Assembly: GCF_003336675.1 (NCBI RefSeq)
Contig: NZ_QPII01000002.1
Span: 248,001 to 312,000, forward strand
Reading direction: 5' to 3'
Source: Billgrantia montanilacus
GTDB lineage: Bacteria > Pseudomonadota > Gammaproteobacteria > Pseudomonadales > Halomonadaceae
DNA: 64,000 bases
The position numbers and the translations under genes were made by a program. Positions 46,658 to 56,116 of the stretch are shown here, piece by piece; position 1 is the stretch's first letter, and each line of letters opens with the position of its first letter. Under the pieces are notes generated by a model, which saw only the letters and a program-made list of their open reading frames with translations, had not been told where the DNA came from and did not search any database.

Positions 46658-47530
46658 ATGCAAAGCAAGTACAAAGTTGGGCTGATGCGCCTGAACCTGC
46701 TGGCCGCTGCGATGCTGCTGGCACTGCTGGCCTACCAGACGGAACTCTTCGCCAGTACCTTGCTGTTATGGCTGGCTGTTGCCTGGCTGGCCGTCACGGC
46801 AACCCTGCTCGAATTCAGTCATCGACGCCCCGCCACTGTCCCCTGGCAGCTGCTTCCCGGCCTCCTGCTCGCTGGCCTGCTGTGGACCGACCCCGAGCGC
46901 CACGCGTTATGGATCTGGAGCTGGCCGGCCCTGTTGATGCTGCCTCAACCGGGGTGGATGTTGGGCTTCACCTTCGTGCTGGCCAGCCTTGCCTGGTGGT
47001 CACTCATCGACATACTCGGCTTCGAGCAGGCCCTCTTTTCGGGGCTTCTCCTGCTGACTCTGATGCTGCTCGGGCTGGCTCGCAATCTTCAGCTCCAGCC
47101 GCTGCGACACGCCTCACGCCAACGCGTCCGCCTGGCTCCCGGCCTTCCGCTATGGACCGCGCACCAGTTGGCCACCGACCTGCGCCGTGAACGAGCACGT
47201 TGCCGCCGTGAAGGGGTGCATGGTGAATTGCTGCTGCTCGGCACATCTCGCCACCTGCTTTGGCCGCTGGCTCAGGACCTGTGTCGACACACGCACGATT
47301 TCGAAACCTGCTACCGGCTCAACCAGCGTACGCTGGCCGCCCTTCTGCTCAGCCGGGACCCGGAGCAGGCCAGTTCCCGTCGCCAGGAACTCCTCGACGG
47401 CTTGCGAGCCCCGGTGAAGGCAAGGTTCACCTTCCTCGAAGTCGCCGGTTCTCTCGACGAGCAACTGGCTCGATTCGACAAGCAGGACAGCGTCCTTGCG
47501 ATCGACCCGGAGCCCGACCATGGAAGATGA
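46658..47530 (+). CDS. Membrane protein with degenerate GGDEF-like domain (first of a pair)
   Basis: Protein of 290 residues. About five hydrophobic helices fill residues 10-142. The soluble remainder (about 155-280) has a GGDEF-like pattern: GLPLWTAHQLATDLRRERARCRREG resembles the N-terminal helix of diguanylate cyclases, LLLLGTSRHL the first strand, and CYRLNQRTLAALLL the position of the signature strand. The GG(D/E)EF loop itself and the metal Asp are missing. No cyclase activity is expected; it may sense a signal or partner its neighbour. A TAAGG site precedes the ATG. It overlaps the next gene by 11 bp. Confidence 0.65.
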   Translation: MQSKYKVGLMRLNLLAAAMLLALLAYQTELFASTLLLWLAVAWLAVTATLLEFSHRRPATVPWQLLPGLLLAGLLWTDPERHALWIWSWPALLMLPQPGWMLGFTFVLASLAWWSLIDILGFEQALFSGLLLLTLMLLGLARNLQLQPLRHASRQRVRLAPGLPLWTAHQLATDLRRERARCRREGVHGELLLLGTSRHLLWPLAQDLCRHTHDFETCYRLNQRTLAALLLSRDPEQASSRRQELLDGLRAPVKARFTFLEVAGSLDEQLARFDKQDSVLAIDPEPDHGR

Positions 47531-48455
47531 GAGCAAGTGGTCGTCAACCCGGATTGCCATTGCCTATGCCGCCGGTTCCCTGCTGCTGGGCGGCTATGCC
47601 TTGTGGCATTACCTGATGGGCGACTACGACCGCATCCTGATCCCTGCCATCCTGGCCCTGCTGATACTGGTCGCCACGCTGCTGCGTCTCGCACTGGCCA
47701 ACAAGGCGCGTCTCTCGGCCTATCTGGTGCTGATTGCTGGCTACCTGATGTTGGCGCTCGAGCTGCCGCAGCTCGATAGCGCCGCCCCCTTCTGGGCGGG
47801 CCTGGCCCCCCTGCTGACGCTACTGCTGGTGCCTCTGCCCCCAGCCATACTGCTCAACATCCTGTTGGCACCGGTCTGGCTGGTGTTGGTCGACGATGGT
47901 CATCTCGATGGCGAGCTGGTCCTGGGTTACCTCGCGCTGATGGTCGTTGCAGCGCTGGCGCCCTGGGAGCAGAGTCGCCAGCATGCCTTGCTGAAGGCCA
48001 CCGATCCCAGGGACCCGCAGTGCAACGCGCTGGCCAAGGATACCCTGGACGAACTCCTCGCCAGTGAATACCAGCGCACCGAACTGCTTCACCAACCGCT
48101 TGCCGTTCTGGCCATTCACCTGCCTCAGCTGGAGATGGCCAGCGAGCAGTTCGGCAGCCGGGCACGCCAATCGCTACTGGACGCACTCTGTTGGGAGGTC
48201 AATCGTTGCTCCCGACGGCATGACTTCCTGGGACGCCATGGCCCAGCTACCTTCTGGCTGGTGTTGCCCGATACCAGCGAGAGCGGTGCCCAGATGGTCC
48301 AGCAGCGAATCGAGCAGGCCATCGACCGCACGGTACTGGTGGACACCGGGCCACTTCGCGCGCCCACCGTGCTCTGCCAGCGCTTCGCCGGTGAATCATG
48401 GCAGCGGTTCGAACAACGCTTGCTGACAATGACCCGACGACTCACTGAGCAATGA
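47520..48455 (+). CDS. Membrane protein with degenerate GGDEF-like domain (second of a pair)
   Basis: Protein of 311 residues, same architecture as its upstream neighbour: four to six helices up to about residue 150, then a cytoplasmic GGDEF-like domain. The pattern EYQRTELLHQPLAVLAIHLPQLEMASEQFG matches the strand-helix that in cyclases carries the metal Asp, here His/Pro. Where the GGDEF signature belongs the protein has GRHGPATFWLVLP (238-250). LPDTSESGAQMVQQRIEQAI matches the downstream helix. Catalysis is therefore unlikely. The ATG at 47520 lies inside the end of the first gene, so the two are translationally linked. Confidence 0.65.
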   Translation: MEDESKWSSTRIAIAYAAGSLLLGGYALWHYLMGDYDRILIPAILALLILVATLLRLALANKARLSAYLVLIAGYLMLALELPQLDSAAPFWAGLAPLLTLLLVPLPPAILLNILLAPVWLVLVDDGHLDGELVLGYLALMVVAALAPWEQSRQHALLKATDPRDPQCNALAKDTLDELLASEYQRTELLHQPLAVLAIHLPQLEMASEQFGSRARQSLLDALCWEVNRCSRRHDFLGRHGPATFWLVLPDTSESGAQMVQQRIEQAIDRTVLVDTGPLRAPTVLCQRFAGESWQRFEQRLLTMTRRLTEQ

Positions 48456-48485
48456 CGCATGCCGTTGCCCTAAAGGAGCCGATGC

Positions 48486-49889
48486 TTGAGCCTGACCGAG
48501 ACCCTTTATCAGCTCGCCCCTTCGCCGGGAATGCTGCTCTTCCTCATTGGCCTGATCGCCTTGCTCGAGTCCCTGGCGCTGGTGGGCCTGATACTCCCCG
48601 GCGTGATCCTGATTACCGCCGCTGCGTCGCTGGCAGGGCACCAGGACCTGGCCATCACGGCCATTCTGCTGGCGGCCTTTTCCGGCGCGGTCATCGGCGA
48701 CGGATTGAGCTTCGTCCTGGGCTATACCCAGCGGGAGCGGGTCACGCGACTCTGGCCCTTCTCGCGCCACCCGGAGTGGCTGGCACGAGGCGCCCGTTTC
48801 TTCCAGCGCTACGGCAGCCTTTCAGTGTTCTTCGGACGATTTGTCGGTCCGGTACGTCCGGTGATACCGCTGATTGCCGGCATGCTGCACATGTCGCCGC
48901 GGGCCTTCGTCTGGGCCAACGTCGCCTCGGCGGCCCTATGGGCGCCCGCCTATGTCCTGCCCGGCTACCTGCTGGGCCAGACCTGGCAACAACTCCTCGG
49001 CCTGCCCCCCGGCCTGGGTGGCTTGCTGATCGCCCTGACACTGATGGTGGTGGCACTGGCGGTCACTTTCTCCTGGCTACGCCAGCAGTTCAGCCGCCGC
49101 GGCCGACTCTACCGCCTGCTGGCAAGCGGGGCTAGACGCCATCCGGTAATGCGACGACTGTGGCTGACGCACAGCTGGCGTGGCCGCAGCGAAATCCCGC
49201 TGGCAAGCTGGTTGCTGCTGATCTTCTCACTAGCAGGGCTCTCTGGCCTTACCATCGCCGTGATACGCCAGCGCGGCCCCTTCGAGCTTGATCTCAAGGT
49301 GCACGCCCTGTTCGACAACCTGGTGGTTCCGGCCCTGCCCGCTGCCGGGCAACTGTTGGCGCGCATCGGTGACATGTACGGCATTCTGGCTCTGGTCATC
49401 CCCTGGGGGCTCTGGCTACTGGCGAGGCGACACCTGGCGGCTCTCACCCATTTCGCCGCCGGCCTAGGTGCCATCGCCCTGCTCAACACCCTGGGGAAAG
49501 CGATCATTGGCAGATCGCGACCGGATTCCCCCGACTATCTCACCGGCTCGCTGGCCTACCCCAGCGCCCACGCCTCCTCCGCCGTGGTGCTATATGGCTT
49601 GGCCGCCGCCTTCCTGGCTCAGGAATTGCCGCACCAGCGGCGCTTCTGGGCCTACTGGGTCGCCATTGCACTGACGCTCCCGATGGCCCTGTCTCGTCTC
49701 ACCATCGGCGTACACTGGCTCAGCGACCTGATCGGCGGTGCACTGCTGGGACTGGTGGTCTGCGCGCTCGTCCGACTCTCTTGGCAGCGCAGGCCCCGCC
49801 CGACCCTGGCGCCCTGCCCCTGGATCTCGCTGACCGCAGCGTCGCTGGTCCTGATCGGGGCCCGGGTGGCCTGGCTGCCACCGGTATAG
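48486..49889 (+). CDS. DedA-PAP2 fusion membrane protein
   Basis: Inner-membrane protein of 467 residues with two enzyme-like halves. Residues 1-200 are a DedA/VTT domain (LIGLIALLESLALVGLILPG; FFGRFVGPVRPVIPLIAGM), a family linked to lipid scrambling. Residues 235-450 are a PAP2 phosphatase: KAIIGRSRP, PSAH and SRLTIGVHWLSD provide the three motifs. It probably dephosphorylates undecaprenyl-PP or phosphatidic/PG-phosphate lipids after or during flipping. Translation starts at TTG 48486, with AGGAG seven bases upstream; an ATG four bases before it is out of frame. Confidence 0.88.
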   Translation: MSLTETLYQLAPSPGMLLFLIGLIALLESLALVGLILPGVILITAAASLAGHQDLAITAILLAAFSGAVIGDGLSFVLGYTQRERVTRLWPFSRHPEWLARGARFFQRYGSLSVFFGRFVGPVRPVIPLIAGMLHMSPRAFVWANVASAALWAPAYVLPGYLLGQTWQQLLGLPPGLGGLLIALTLMVVALAVTFSWLRQQFSRRGRLYRLLASGARRHPVMRRLWLTHSWRGRSEIPLASWLLLIFSLAGLSGLTIAVIRQRGPFELDLKVHALFDNLVVPALPAAGQLLARIGDMYGILALVIPWGLWLLARRHLAALTHFAAGLGAIALLNTLGKAIIGRSRPDSPDYLTGSLAYPSAHASSAVVLYGLAAAFLAQELPHQRRFWAYWVAIALTLPMALSRLTIGVHWLSDLIGGALLGLVVCALVRLSWQRRPRPTLAPCPWISLTAASLVLIGARVAWLPPV

Positions 49890-49939
49890 GTGCTGCCCGG
49901 TGGCGGCACGGCTCATGCTTCGCTCATTCATTGCTCAGC

Positions 49940-50563
49940 TCAGCCCAGTGCCAGCCACAGCCCCACCCCGACCATCAGCGAACCGGCGATTCGATTGAGC
50001 AGCCTCACATTGCCGCTCTCGCCGAGCAGGCGTCGCAGGCTTCGCCCGCCGGCGGCATAGAGCAGCAGGCAGAGGAATTCGATCGTCAGAATCAGCGTGA
50101 TCAGCACAGCCAGCTGGCCCGGCAATGCGCGAGAGGCATCCAGAAAGGGGGGCAGCAACGCCACGAAGAAGGCCCAGCCCTTGGGGTTGGCCACCGCGGT
50201 GACGAACCCCTGCAGCGCCAACTGGCCGCGTGAGGCCGGCGGCAGGTCGACGTTTTCGAGAGGAATCGCCATGCGACCCCGAGAACGCCACATCATCACA
50301 CCCAGATAGCCCAGATAGACACCCCCGACCCATTTGAACAGGGCAAAGAGCTCCGGCTGGCGCAGCATCAGCGTGGCGACACCGGCACCAGCGGCAAAGG
50401 CCACCAGCCCCACGCCCACCAGCTCGCCGGCCATCATCCACAGGGTGCGCCTCACGCCCTGGGTCATGCCCAGCACCATCGACAGCGTCATGCACATGCC
50501 CGGCGTCAGAGAGACGAAAAGGAAGGTCGGAATGAAGACCGACAGGATCGATAGCTTGATCAA
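49940..50563 (-). CDS. LysE/RhtB-family amino-acid exporter
   Basis: Six-helix inner-membrane exporter of 207 residues. The N-terminal FIPTFLFVSLTPGMCMTLSMVLGMTQG is the LysE-family signature. The substrate cannot be predicted from sequence (homoserine lactone, threonine and leucine exporters are all similar). It starts at a TTG overlapping the ubiX stop (TTGA), so it is co-translated with ubiX. Confidence 0.88.
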   Translation of the reverse strand: MIKLSILSVFIPTFLFVSLTPGMCMTLSMVLGMTQGVRRTLWMMAGELVGVGLVAFAAGAGVATLMLRQPELFALFKWVGGVYLGYLGVMMWRSRGRMAIPLENVDLPPASRGQLALQGFVTAVANPKGWAFFVALLPPFLDASRALPGQLAVLITLILTIEFLCLLLYAAGGRSLRRLLGESGNVRLLNRIAGSLMVGVGLWLALG

Positions 50564-51222
50564 GCGTTCTCTCCACCGCTCTCTCCGCCTTCCGACGCCC
50601 CCCAGCGGGGCATCAGGCGATGCTCGATCTCGAGCTGATTGAGAATTCGGGCGACGATGAAGTCGATCAAGTCGCCGACCCCTTGGGGTCGATGGTAGAA
50701 CCCTGGCGCGGCGGGCAGGATCACCGCACCTAGCCGGGACAAAGCCAGCATGTGCTCGAGATGGATCGCCGACAGCGGGGTCTCACGGGGCACCAGTATC
50801 AGGCGTCGGCGCTCCTTAAGGGCAACGTCCGCGGCCCGCTCGATCAGATTGTTGCTGGCACCGGTCGCCACTGCCGATAGCGTCCCGGTGGAACAGGGGC
50901 AGATCACCATGGCCGACGGGGCACCTGAGCCGGAGGCCACCGGGGCCAGCCAGTCCTCGCGCCCAAAGCAGCGAATCTGGCCCGGCGCCGCGGCGGTAAG
51001 CTCGGCCAACGCCTGAACCAGACGTTCGGGCCTCGCCGGCAGTTCCCGTTCGGTCTCGGTGGCGATGACCAGATGCGCCGCCTTGGACACCATCACCCAC
51101 ACCTCATGCTCAGCCGCGACCAGCACCTCGATCAGGCGCAGTCCGTACTGGGCCCCCGAAGCCCCTGTGATGGCGACGGTGACCGGCGCCTTGAAGCCCT
51201 TATCCGATACCGCCTCAGCCAT
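50560..51222 (-). CDS. ubiX: Flavin prenyltransferase UbiX
   Basis: Makes the prenylated FMN cofactor required by the UbiD decarboxylase in ubiquinone synthesis. 220 residues from the ATG at 51222, which lies inside the end of mpl. The FMN-binding ITGASGAQYG and the later CPCSTGTLSAVATGASNNLIERAADVALKE and RETPLSAIHLEHM motifs are present. Gene overlap at both ends implies an mpl-ubiX-lysE-like operon. Confidence 0.96.
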   Translation of the reverse strand: MAEAVSDKGFKAPVTVAITGASGAQYGLRLIEVLVAAEHEVWVMVSKAAHLVIATETERELPARPERLVQALAELTAAAPGQIRCFGREDWLAPVASGSGAPSAMVICPCSTGTLSAVATGASNNLIERAADVALKERRRLILVPRETPLSAIHLEHMLALSRLGAVILPAAPGFYHRPQGVGDLIDFIVARILNQLEIEHRLMPRWGASEGGESGGENA

Positions 51223-52594
51223 GCGCCACCTCCAGGGCCGACAGCAGCTTCTCATGGATGCCGCCGAACCCGCCGTTGGACATCACCACGATACGGTCCA
51301 GCGGCCTGGCCTCGGCGACCAGCTCAGCAACCAGCGCATCGATATCCGAGACCAGCCGAGCCGGCTGGGGAATGGCCGACAACACCGACTCCAGAGACCA
51401 GTCAAGCCCGGCAGGCTGATACCAGAAGCTCTGGTCGGCGGCGGCGACGCTCGCCGCCAGCCGGGCACTCAAGGTGCCCAGACGCATGGTATTGGAACGC
51501 GGCTCGATCACCGCCAGCAGCCGCCCCCGTGTCGTGGCGGCACGGAGACCTTCGAGCGTTGTCGCGATCGCCGTGGGGTGGTGGGCGAAGTCATCGATGA
51601 CCTGGATGCCGGCCACCTCGCCACGCACCTCCTGGCGCCGCCGCGGCGTCTCGAAGCGTGCCAGCGCCGCACAGCCCCGGGCCAGGTCGATGCCGCACGC
51701 ATGGGCCGCCGCCAGAGCCGCCAGGGCATTGCGTGCGTTATGGGTACCCGTCAACGGCCAGTCGACCACCGCATCCTCATCGACTTCCGCCTGCTGGTGA
51801 ATCACCCGAAAGCGACTCGCATCATCGCGCTCCAGCGCGAACCGCCATGGGCTCGAGGGTGCACCGCCCAGTCGTTCGACGGGCGTCCAGCATCCCTGGG
51901 CAAGAACGCGATCGAGGGCCGGTTCATCATCGGCCACCAGCAGCTTTCCGCGGCCGGGAACGGTTCTCACCAGATGATGGAACTGGCGTTCGATGGCGGC
52001 GAGGTCGGCAAAGATATCCGCATGGTCGAATTCCAGATTACCGAGGATCGCGATCTCCGGGCGGTAATGAACGAACTTGGAGCGCTTGTCGAAGAAGGCC
52101 GTATCGTACTCGTCGGCCTCGACCACGAAGGGGGCTTCCGCCGCCCCAAGGCGAGCAGAGATACCGAAGTTGCGAGGCACCCCTCCGATCAGGAAGCCTG
52201 GCGCAAGGCCGGCAGACTCCAGCAGCCAGGCCAACAGGCTCGCCGTGGTGGTCTTGCCATGAGTGCCGGCTACGGCGATGACCCGCCGCCCCGGCAGGAC
52301 ATGTTCCGCCAGCCACTGGGGGCCTGACACGTAGGGTAGCCCCTGGTTCAACACCGCCTCCACCTCGAGGTTGCCGCGGGAGAGCGCATTGCCGACGATC
52401 ACCAGGTCCGGGCGAGGGACGAGATTGGCCACGGCATACCCCTCGCGCAGCGCGATGCCGGCCTCCTCCAGTTGGGTGCTCATGGGCGGATAGACATCGG
52501 CATCCGAACCGCTGACCTGGAAACCCAGCTCGCGTGCCAATAGCGCCAGACTGCCCATGAATGTGCCACAGATGCCGAGAATATGCAGGTGCAT
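51215..52594 (-). CDS. mpl: UDP-N-acetylmuramate:L-alanyl-gamma-D-glutamyl-meso-diaminopimelate ligase
   Basis: Murein-peptide recycling ligase that reattaches the recovered tripeptide to UDP-MurNAc. 459 residues. N-terminal HILGICGTFMGSLALLARELG, ATP loop AGTHGKTTTASLL, the EADEYDTAFFDKRSKF segment and DDFAHHPTA are the Mur-ligase motifs specific to Mpl. It is divergent from the phosphofructokinase gene across about 190 bp. Confidence 0.97.
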   Translation of the reverse strand: MHLHILGICGTFMGSLALLARELGFQVSGSDADVYPPMSTQLEEAGIALREGYAVANLVPRPDLVIVGNALSRGNLEVEAVLNQGLPYVSGPQWLAEHVLPGRRVIAVAGTHGKTTTASLLAWLLESAGLAPGFLIGGVPRNFGISARLGAAEAPFVVEADEYDTAFFDKRSKFVHYRPEIAILGNLEFDHADIFADLAAIERQFHHLVRTVPGRGKLLVADDEPALDRVLAQGCWTPVERLGGAPSSPWRFALERDDASRFRVIHQQAEVDEDAVVDWPLTGTHNARNALAALAAAHACGIDLARGCAALARFETPRRRQEVRGEVAGIQVIDDFAHHPTAIATTLEGLRAATTRGRLLAVIEPRSNTMRLGTLSARLAASVAAADQSFWYQPAGLDWSLESVLSAIPQPARLVSDIDALVAELVAEARPLDRIVVMSNGGFGGIHEKLLSALEVAHG

Positions 52595-52784
52595 CAGAAT
52601 CCGACCTTATCGACAGGGAAACGGGCGCCAAGGCCCTATGCAGAAGAGTCGGCAGACTATCACGGCCCGACGATACGCCTCCAGCGGCGTGCAGCCACGT
52701 CGACTTTCAACTAGAATAATGCGCCTTTTCGTGAAGCATGAAACGGACCATTCCCCCGCACGTGATCAGGAGCAAGCAAGCCCC

Positions 52785-54044
52785 ATGGCCCAGCATAACG
52801 CCTTCTATGCCCAGTCTGGCGGTGTCACCGCCGTGATCAATGCCAGCGCATGCGGAGTGATTGAAGCCTGCAAGCGTCACTCCGACCGCATCGGCAAGGT
52901 CTATGCCGGACACAATGGCATCATCGGCGCCCTGACCGAAGACCTGATCGACGTCAGCCAGGAAAGCGACGAAACCATCACTGCGCTGCGTCATACGCCC
53001 GGCGGGGCCTTCGGCTCCTGTCGCTACAAGCTCAAGGACATCGAGTCGCACCGCGCCCAGTATGAGCGCCTGATCGAGGTCTTCCGCGCCCACGACATCC
53101 GCTACTTCTTCTACAACGGCGGCGGCGACAGCGCCGACACCTGTCTCAAGGTGTCCCAGCTCTCCGAAAAGCTCGGCTATCCCTTGACCGCGATTCATGT
53201 GCCCAAGACCGTCGACAACGACCTGCCGATCACCGACAACTCACCGGGTTTCGGCAGCGTGGCCAAGTACATCGCCACTTCCACACTCGAGGCCTCGCTG
53301 GATATCGCTTCCATGTGCGCCACCTCGACCAAGGTCTTCGTGCTCGAGGTCATGGGTCGCCATGCCGGCTGGATCGCCGCCGCTGGAGCACTTGCGGGGA
53401 ACGGTGAAGGCGAGCCCCCCCACCTGGTGATCTTTCCCGAAGTTGCCTTCGATCGCGCTCGGGTCATGGCCCGGGTGGAAGAGGCAGTCCAGAAGTATGG
53501 CTACTGCGTGATCGTGGTCTCCGAGGGCGCACGCTACGAGGATGGCACCTTCCTGGCTGATTCGGGCAACACCGATGCCTTCGGCCATCGCCAGCTGGGC
53601 GGCGTGGCACCCACCCTGGCAGGCATGGTCAAGCAGGACCTGGGCTACAAATACCACTGGGCCGTGGCCGACTACCTGCAGCGCGCCGCCCGCCACCTGG
53701 CCTCGAAGACCGACGTCGAACAGGCCTATGCGGTCGGGCAGAAGGCGGTGGAGCTGGCCATCGAAGGCAAGAACTCGATGATGCCGGCCATCAAGCGGGT
53801 CAGCGAGACGCCCTACGAGTGGCGCATCGAAGCGGCACCGCTGGCCGAGGTGGCCAACCGAGAGAAATTCATGCCCGCCGAATACATCCGCGAGGACGGC
53901 TTCGGTATCACTGAAGCCTGCCGTCAATACCTGTCACCACTGATCCAGGGCGAGGATTACCCGCCCTACGAGAACGGCCTGCCCAAGGTCGCCCGCCTCA
54001 AGCTCGCCAAGGTCGAGCGCAAGCTGAAGGAATTCAAGCTCTGA
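52785..54044 (+). CDS. pfp: Pyrophosphate-type 6-phosphofructokinase
   Basis: Phosphorylates fructose 6-phosphate, most likely with PPi as donor. 419 residues. The phosphoryl-donor loop reads GGGDSADTC, and the catalytic motif is PKTVDND with Lys where ATP enzymes have Gly (PGTIDND), the main marker of PPi specificity. The MGRHAGWIAA motif for the sugar phosphate is present. The ATG at 52785 begins the conserved N-terminus; AGGAG lies 12-14 bases upstream, rather far. PPi use would make glycolysis reversible. Pyrophosphatase is encoded about 2 kb away. Confidence 0.9.
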   Translation: MAQHNAFYAQSGGVTAVINASACGVIEACKRHSDRIGKVYAGHNGIIGALTEDLIDVSQESDETITALRHTPGGAFGSCRYKLKDIESHRAQYERLIEVFRAHDIRYFFYNGGGDSADTCLKVSQLSEKLGYPLTAIHVPKTVDNDLPITDNSPGFGSVAKYIATSTLEASLDIASMCATSTKVFVLEVMGRHAGWIAAAGALAGNGEGEPPHLVIFPEVAFDRARVMARVEEAVQKYGYCVIVVSEGARYEDGTFLADSGNTDAFGHRQLGGVAPTLAGMVKQDLGYKYHWAVADYLQRAARHLASKTDVEQAYAVGQKAVELAIEGKNSMMPAIKRVSETPYEWRIEAAPLAEVANREKFMPAEYIREDGFGITEACRQYLSPLIQGEDYPPYENGLPKVARLKLAKVERKLKEFKL

Positions 54045-54128
54045 GCACCGGTCCTGGCCAGGGACGGCCAGCCCTGATCCGGTACGTACCCCCTCTCTCA
54101 AACCGTTCAGGACATGTCTCTGTCACTC

Positions 54129-55856
54129 TTATCGCAGTAACCAGGACAGTACCAGCAGCAGCAGCAGGATCCCGGCGATACCCTGCCAGAAATTGGCCGG
54201 CTCGCGCAGCAGGCGAGAAGGTTTCACCACCGTCTTCCCCCGGCCGTCCTGATGCCGCAATGCATAGAGAAACTCCGACATGCGCCGGAAACGCAGCGGG
54301 CGCTGCGGGTCCAGCGCCCGGCGCAGGGTATCGTCCAATTCCAGCGTGACCTCGGGATTGAACAGTCGGGCACTGCGATAGCTCAATTGCTCGAGGTCGG
54401 TGTGCCCCCGCAGCTGGTTCGGTGGCAGCTCATAGGGCAACTTGTCGGTCAACAGCCAATAGACGGTGGATGCCAGCGAGTACTGGTCACTGCGCCGGCC
54501 TACGCTATCACCGAGTGCATATTCAGGGGCGTTGTGTTCGCTGAGTCCGAGCTGGCGGGCCAGCTCGCGGGAGCGACGATGCCCCTCCAGATCACGCATG
54601 TGGCAGGCACTGAAATCGGTCAGCACGACCTGGCCATGGACATCAATGAGAACGTTCTCAGGATGAATGCGCTGATGCAGTAGATCGCGATGGTGGAGCG
54701 CCTGTACGGCTTTGCCCAGTTGAACCGCCATGTCCAGCCGCTGCGCCAGGCTGGCCTGGGGATGGCGCCTGGCCCAGTCGGCCAGGGTCATGCCGTCCAC
54801 GTAGACCATCAGGTAATAGAGATACCGGCGCGGTCGGGAAGGCTCCATGACGCGAGCCACGAAGGGCGACTTGACCCGCTCAACCACCCACTGCTGCAGC
54901 AGGAAGTGTTCGAGGTAGGCGTTGCGGGTGGAGAGCTCCGGGCTTGGGGCCTTCATTACCATCTCACGCTCGGTTCGCGTATCACGCACCCGATAGACAC
55001 GCGACTGGGCGGTGCGCGACAGCACCTCCTGCACTTCCAAACCATCAATGCGCTCGCCGGGCGAAAGCTCCGGAGGGATCGGCAGGTCCCCATAGATGCG
55101 GCCAGGGTGGTCGCGGCCCTCATCCGGCAGCTGGTCAATGCGCACCAGTTGAAAACAGAATTGATCGGCGCCGTAGCCCCGAGACTGGGCGCGGTCACTC
55201 GCCGCGCTGGCCAGCCGTTCGCAGGCGGCATCGAGGTCACTGGCATCCTGGCGTATCAGCTGGACATAGTCCGACGGCATCAACGTGCCCCGTACCGCCT
55301 GAGTCGTGAACAGAAAGATATCGCCCTGCTTTAGGGGGAGTTGCAGGTAATCGATATCGATGCTGCCATCCAACCCCAGCGCACGGGACGGATAACGATA
55401 CCCGCCCAGATCGGTGATGTGATCCCGCGACAGCTGCTCGAATTCCGCTCCGCGCAGGCGAAAGACCAGGGTGTCGCCCATGTGAAAGAGGTGGGCCTCG
55501 CGAGACTGGAAGACCATGGCGGAGAGGGACGAGACATAGCTACCGCCCTCGACGAAGGTGCTCTGGCTATAGCACCAGCCATTGAGGGCACGCAGCACGC
55601 GTGTCGCTGAGGTCTTCACATCCCAGTGATCGGGGGTGGAAAAATAGTCGGCAAGAAAGCCACGCACGCTGAGGTCACCCGCCTGCTTGGCAATGGCGTT
55701 GCGCGAGCTGGTATCGCTGATCAGGGCGCAGGCTCCCTTCGCTGCGAGCTGAGCAGCCTCGTCGGGGATCCGAACCGACATGGAGCTGCGGTGGCGACGG
55801 CGGTCCGGGGCCACGAAGGCCTGACCGACATTCAATGACAGCTGGGAAGATACCAA
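54129..55856 (-). CDS. Membrane-anchored PP2C-kinase fusion with degenerate active sites
   Basis: Protein of 575 residues related to bifunctional serine/threonine phosphatase-kinases of gammaproteobacteria. Residues 1-240 follow the PP2C fold ([24 protein letters not shown] at 121-136) but lack metal aspartates: the DG-type loop reads ISDTSS (46-51) and the later SDG-type loop reads TTQAVRG. Residues 275-540 are a kinase fold with Lys302 retained; the catalytic HRD is HQR (HQRIHPEN, 394-401) and DFG is DFS (414-416). One helix (about 555-573) anchors the C-terminus. Start is the TTG at 55856, with GAGGAG six bases upstream. It may act as a scaffold or sensor. Confidence 0.75.
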   Translation of the reverse strand: MVSSQLSLNVGQAFVAPDRRRHRSSMSVRIPDEAAQLAAKGACALISDTSSRNAIAKQAGDLSVRGFLADYFSTPDHWDVKTSATRVLRALNGWCYSQSTFVEGGSYVSSLSAMVFQSREAHLFHMGDTLVFRLRGAEFEQLSRDHITDLGGYRYPSRALGLDGSIDIDYLQLPLKQGDIFLFTTQAVRGTLMPSDYVQLIRQDASDLDAACERLASAASDRAQSRGYGADQFCFQLVRIDQLPDEGRDHPGRIYGDLPIPPELSPGERIDGLEVQEVLSRTAQSRVYRVRDTRTEREMVMKAPSPELSTRNAYLEHFLLQQWVVERVKSPFVARVMEPSRPRRYLYYLMVYVDGMTLADWARRHPQASLAQRLDMAVQLGKAVQALHHRDLLHQRIHPENVLIDVHGQVVLTDFSACHMRDLEGHRRSRELARQLGLSEHNAPEYALGDSVGRRSDQYSLASTVYWLLTDKLPYELPPNQLRGHTDLEQLSYRSARLFNPEVTLELDDTLRRALDPQRPLRFRRMSEFLYALRHQDGRGKTVVKPSRLLREPANFWQGIAGILLLLLVLSWLLR

Positions 55857-56023
55857 GGCACGCTCCTCACGATTGCCGCTTGCGCTATGTGTTGCCAGGT
55901 GCTGCCGTCGATCGGCCTGTCTACTGCTACTTGCGCAGGACATCATACACGCTTGCCAAGACCCAAGCCTGTCAACCAAAGCCCAAGCCGGTGACAAAAA
56001 GCCGACTCATCACCTATGTCGCA

Positions 56024-56053
56024 TTGATAATCCCCAGCCCGGCTCCGTATAAT
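56024..56053 (+). promoter_or_regulatory. Sigma-70 promoter of ppa
   Basis: TTGATA at 56024-56029 and a perfect TATAAT at 56048-56053 are separated by 18 bp, 64 bp upstream of the ppa start. It is one of the best promoter matches in the window. Confidence 0.8.
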
Positions 56054-56116
56054 TTGCCGCATTTCAGGCCACCCGCATTTTCGCCAAAGCATTTCCGCCA
56101 AACCAAGGAAGCGACG

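Noticed and set aside
48482..49135. Alternative frame starting at the ATG four bases before the DedA-PAP2 start
   Set aside because: It gives an Arg/Pro/Gly-rich shadow protein; the TTG frame yields complete DedA and PAP2 domains.
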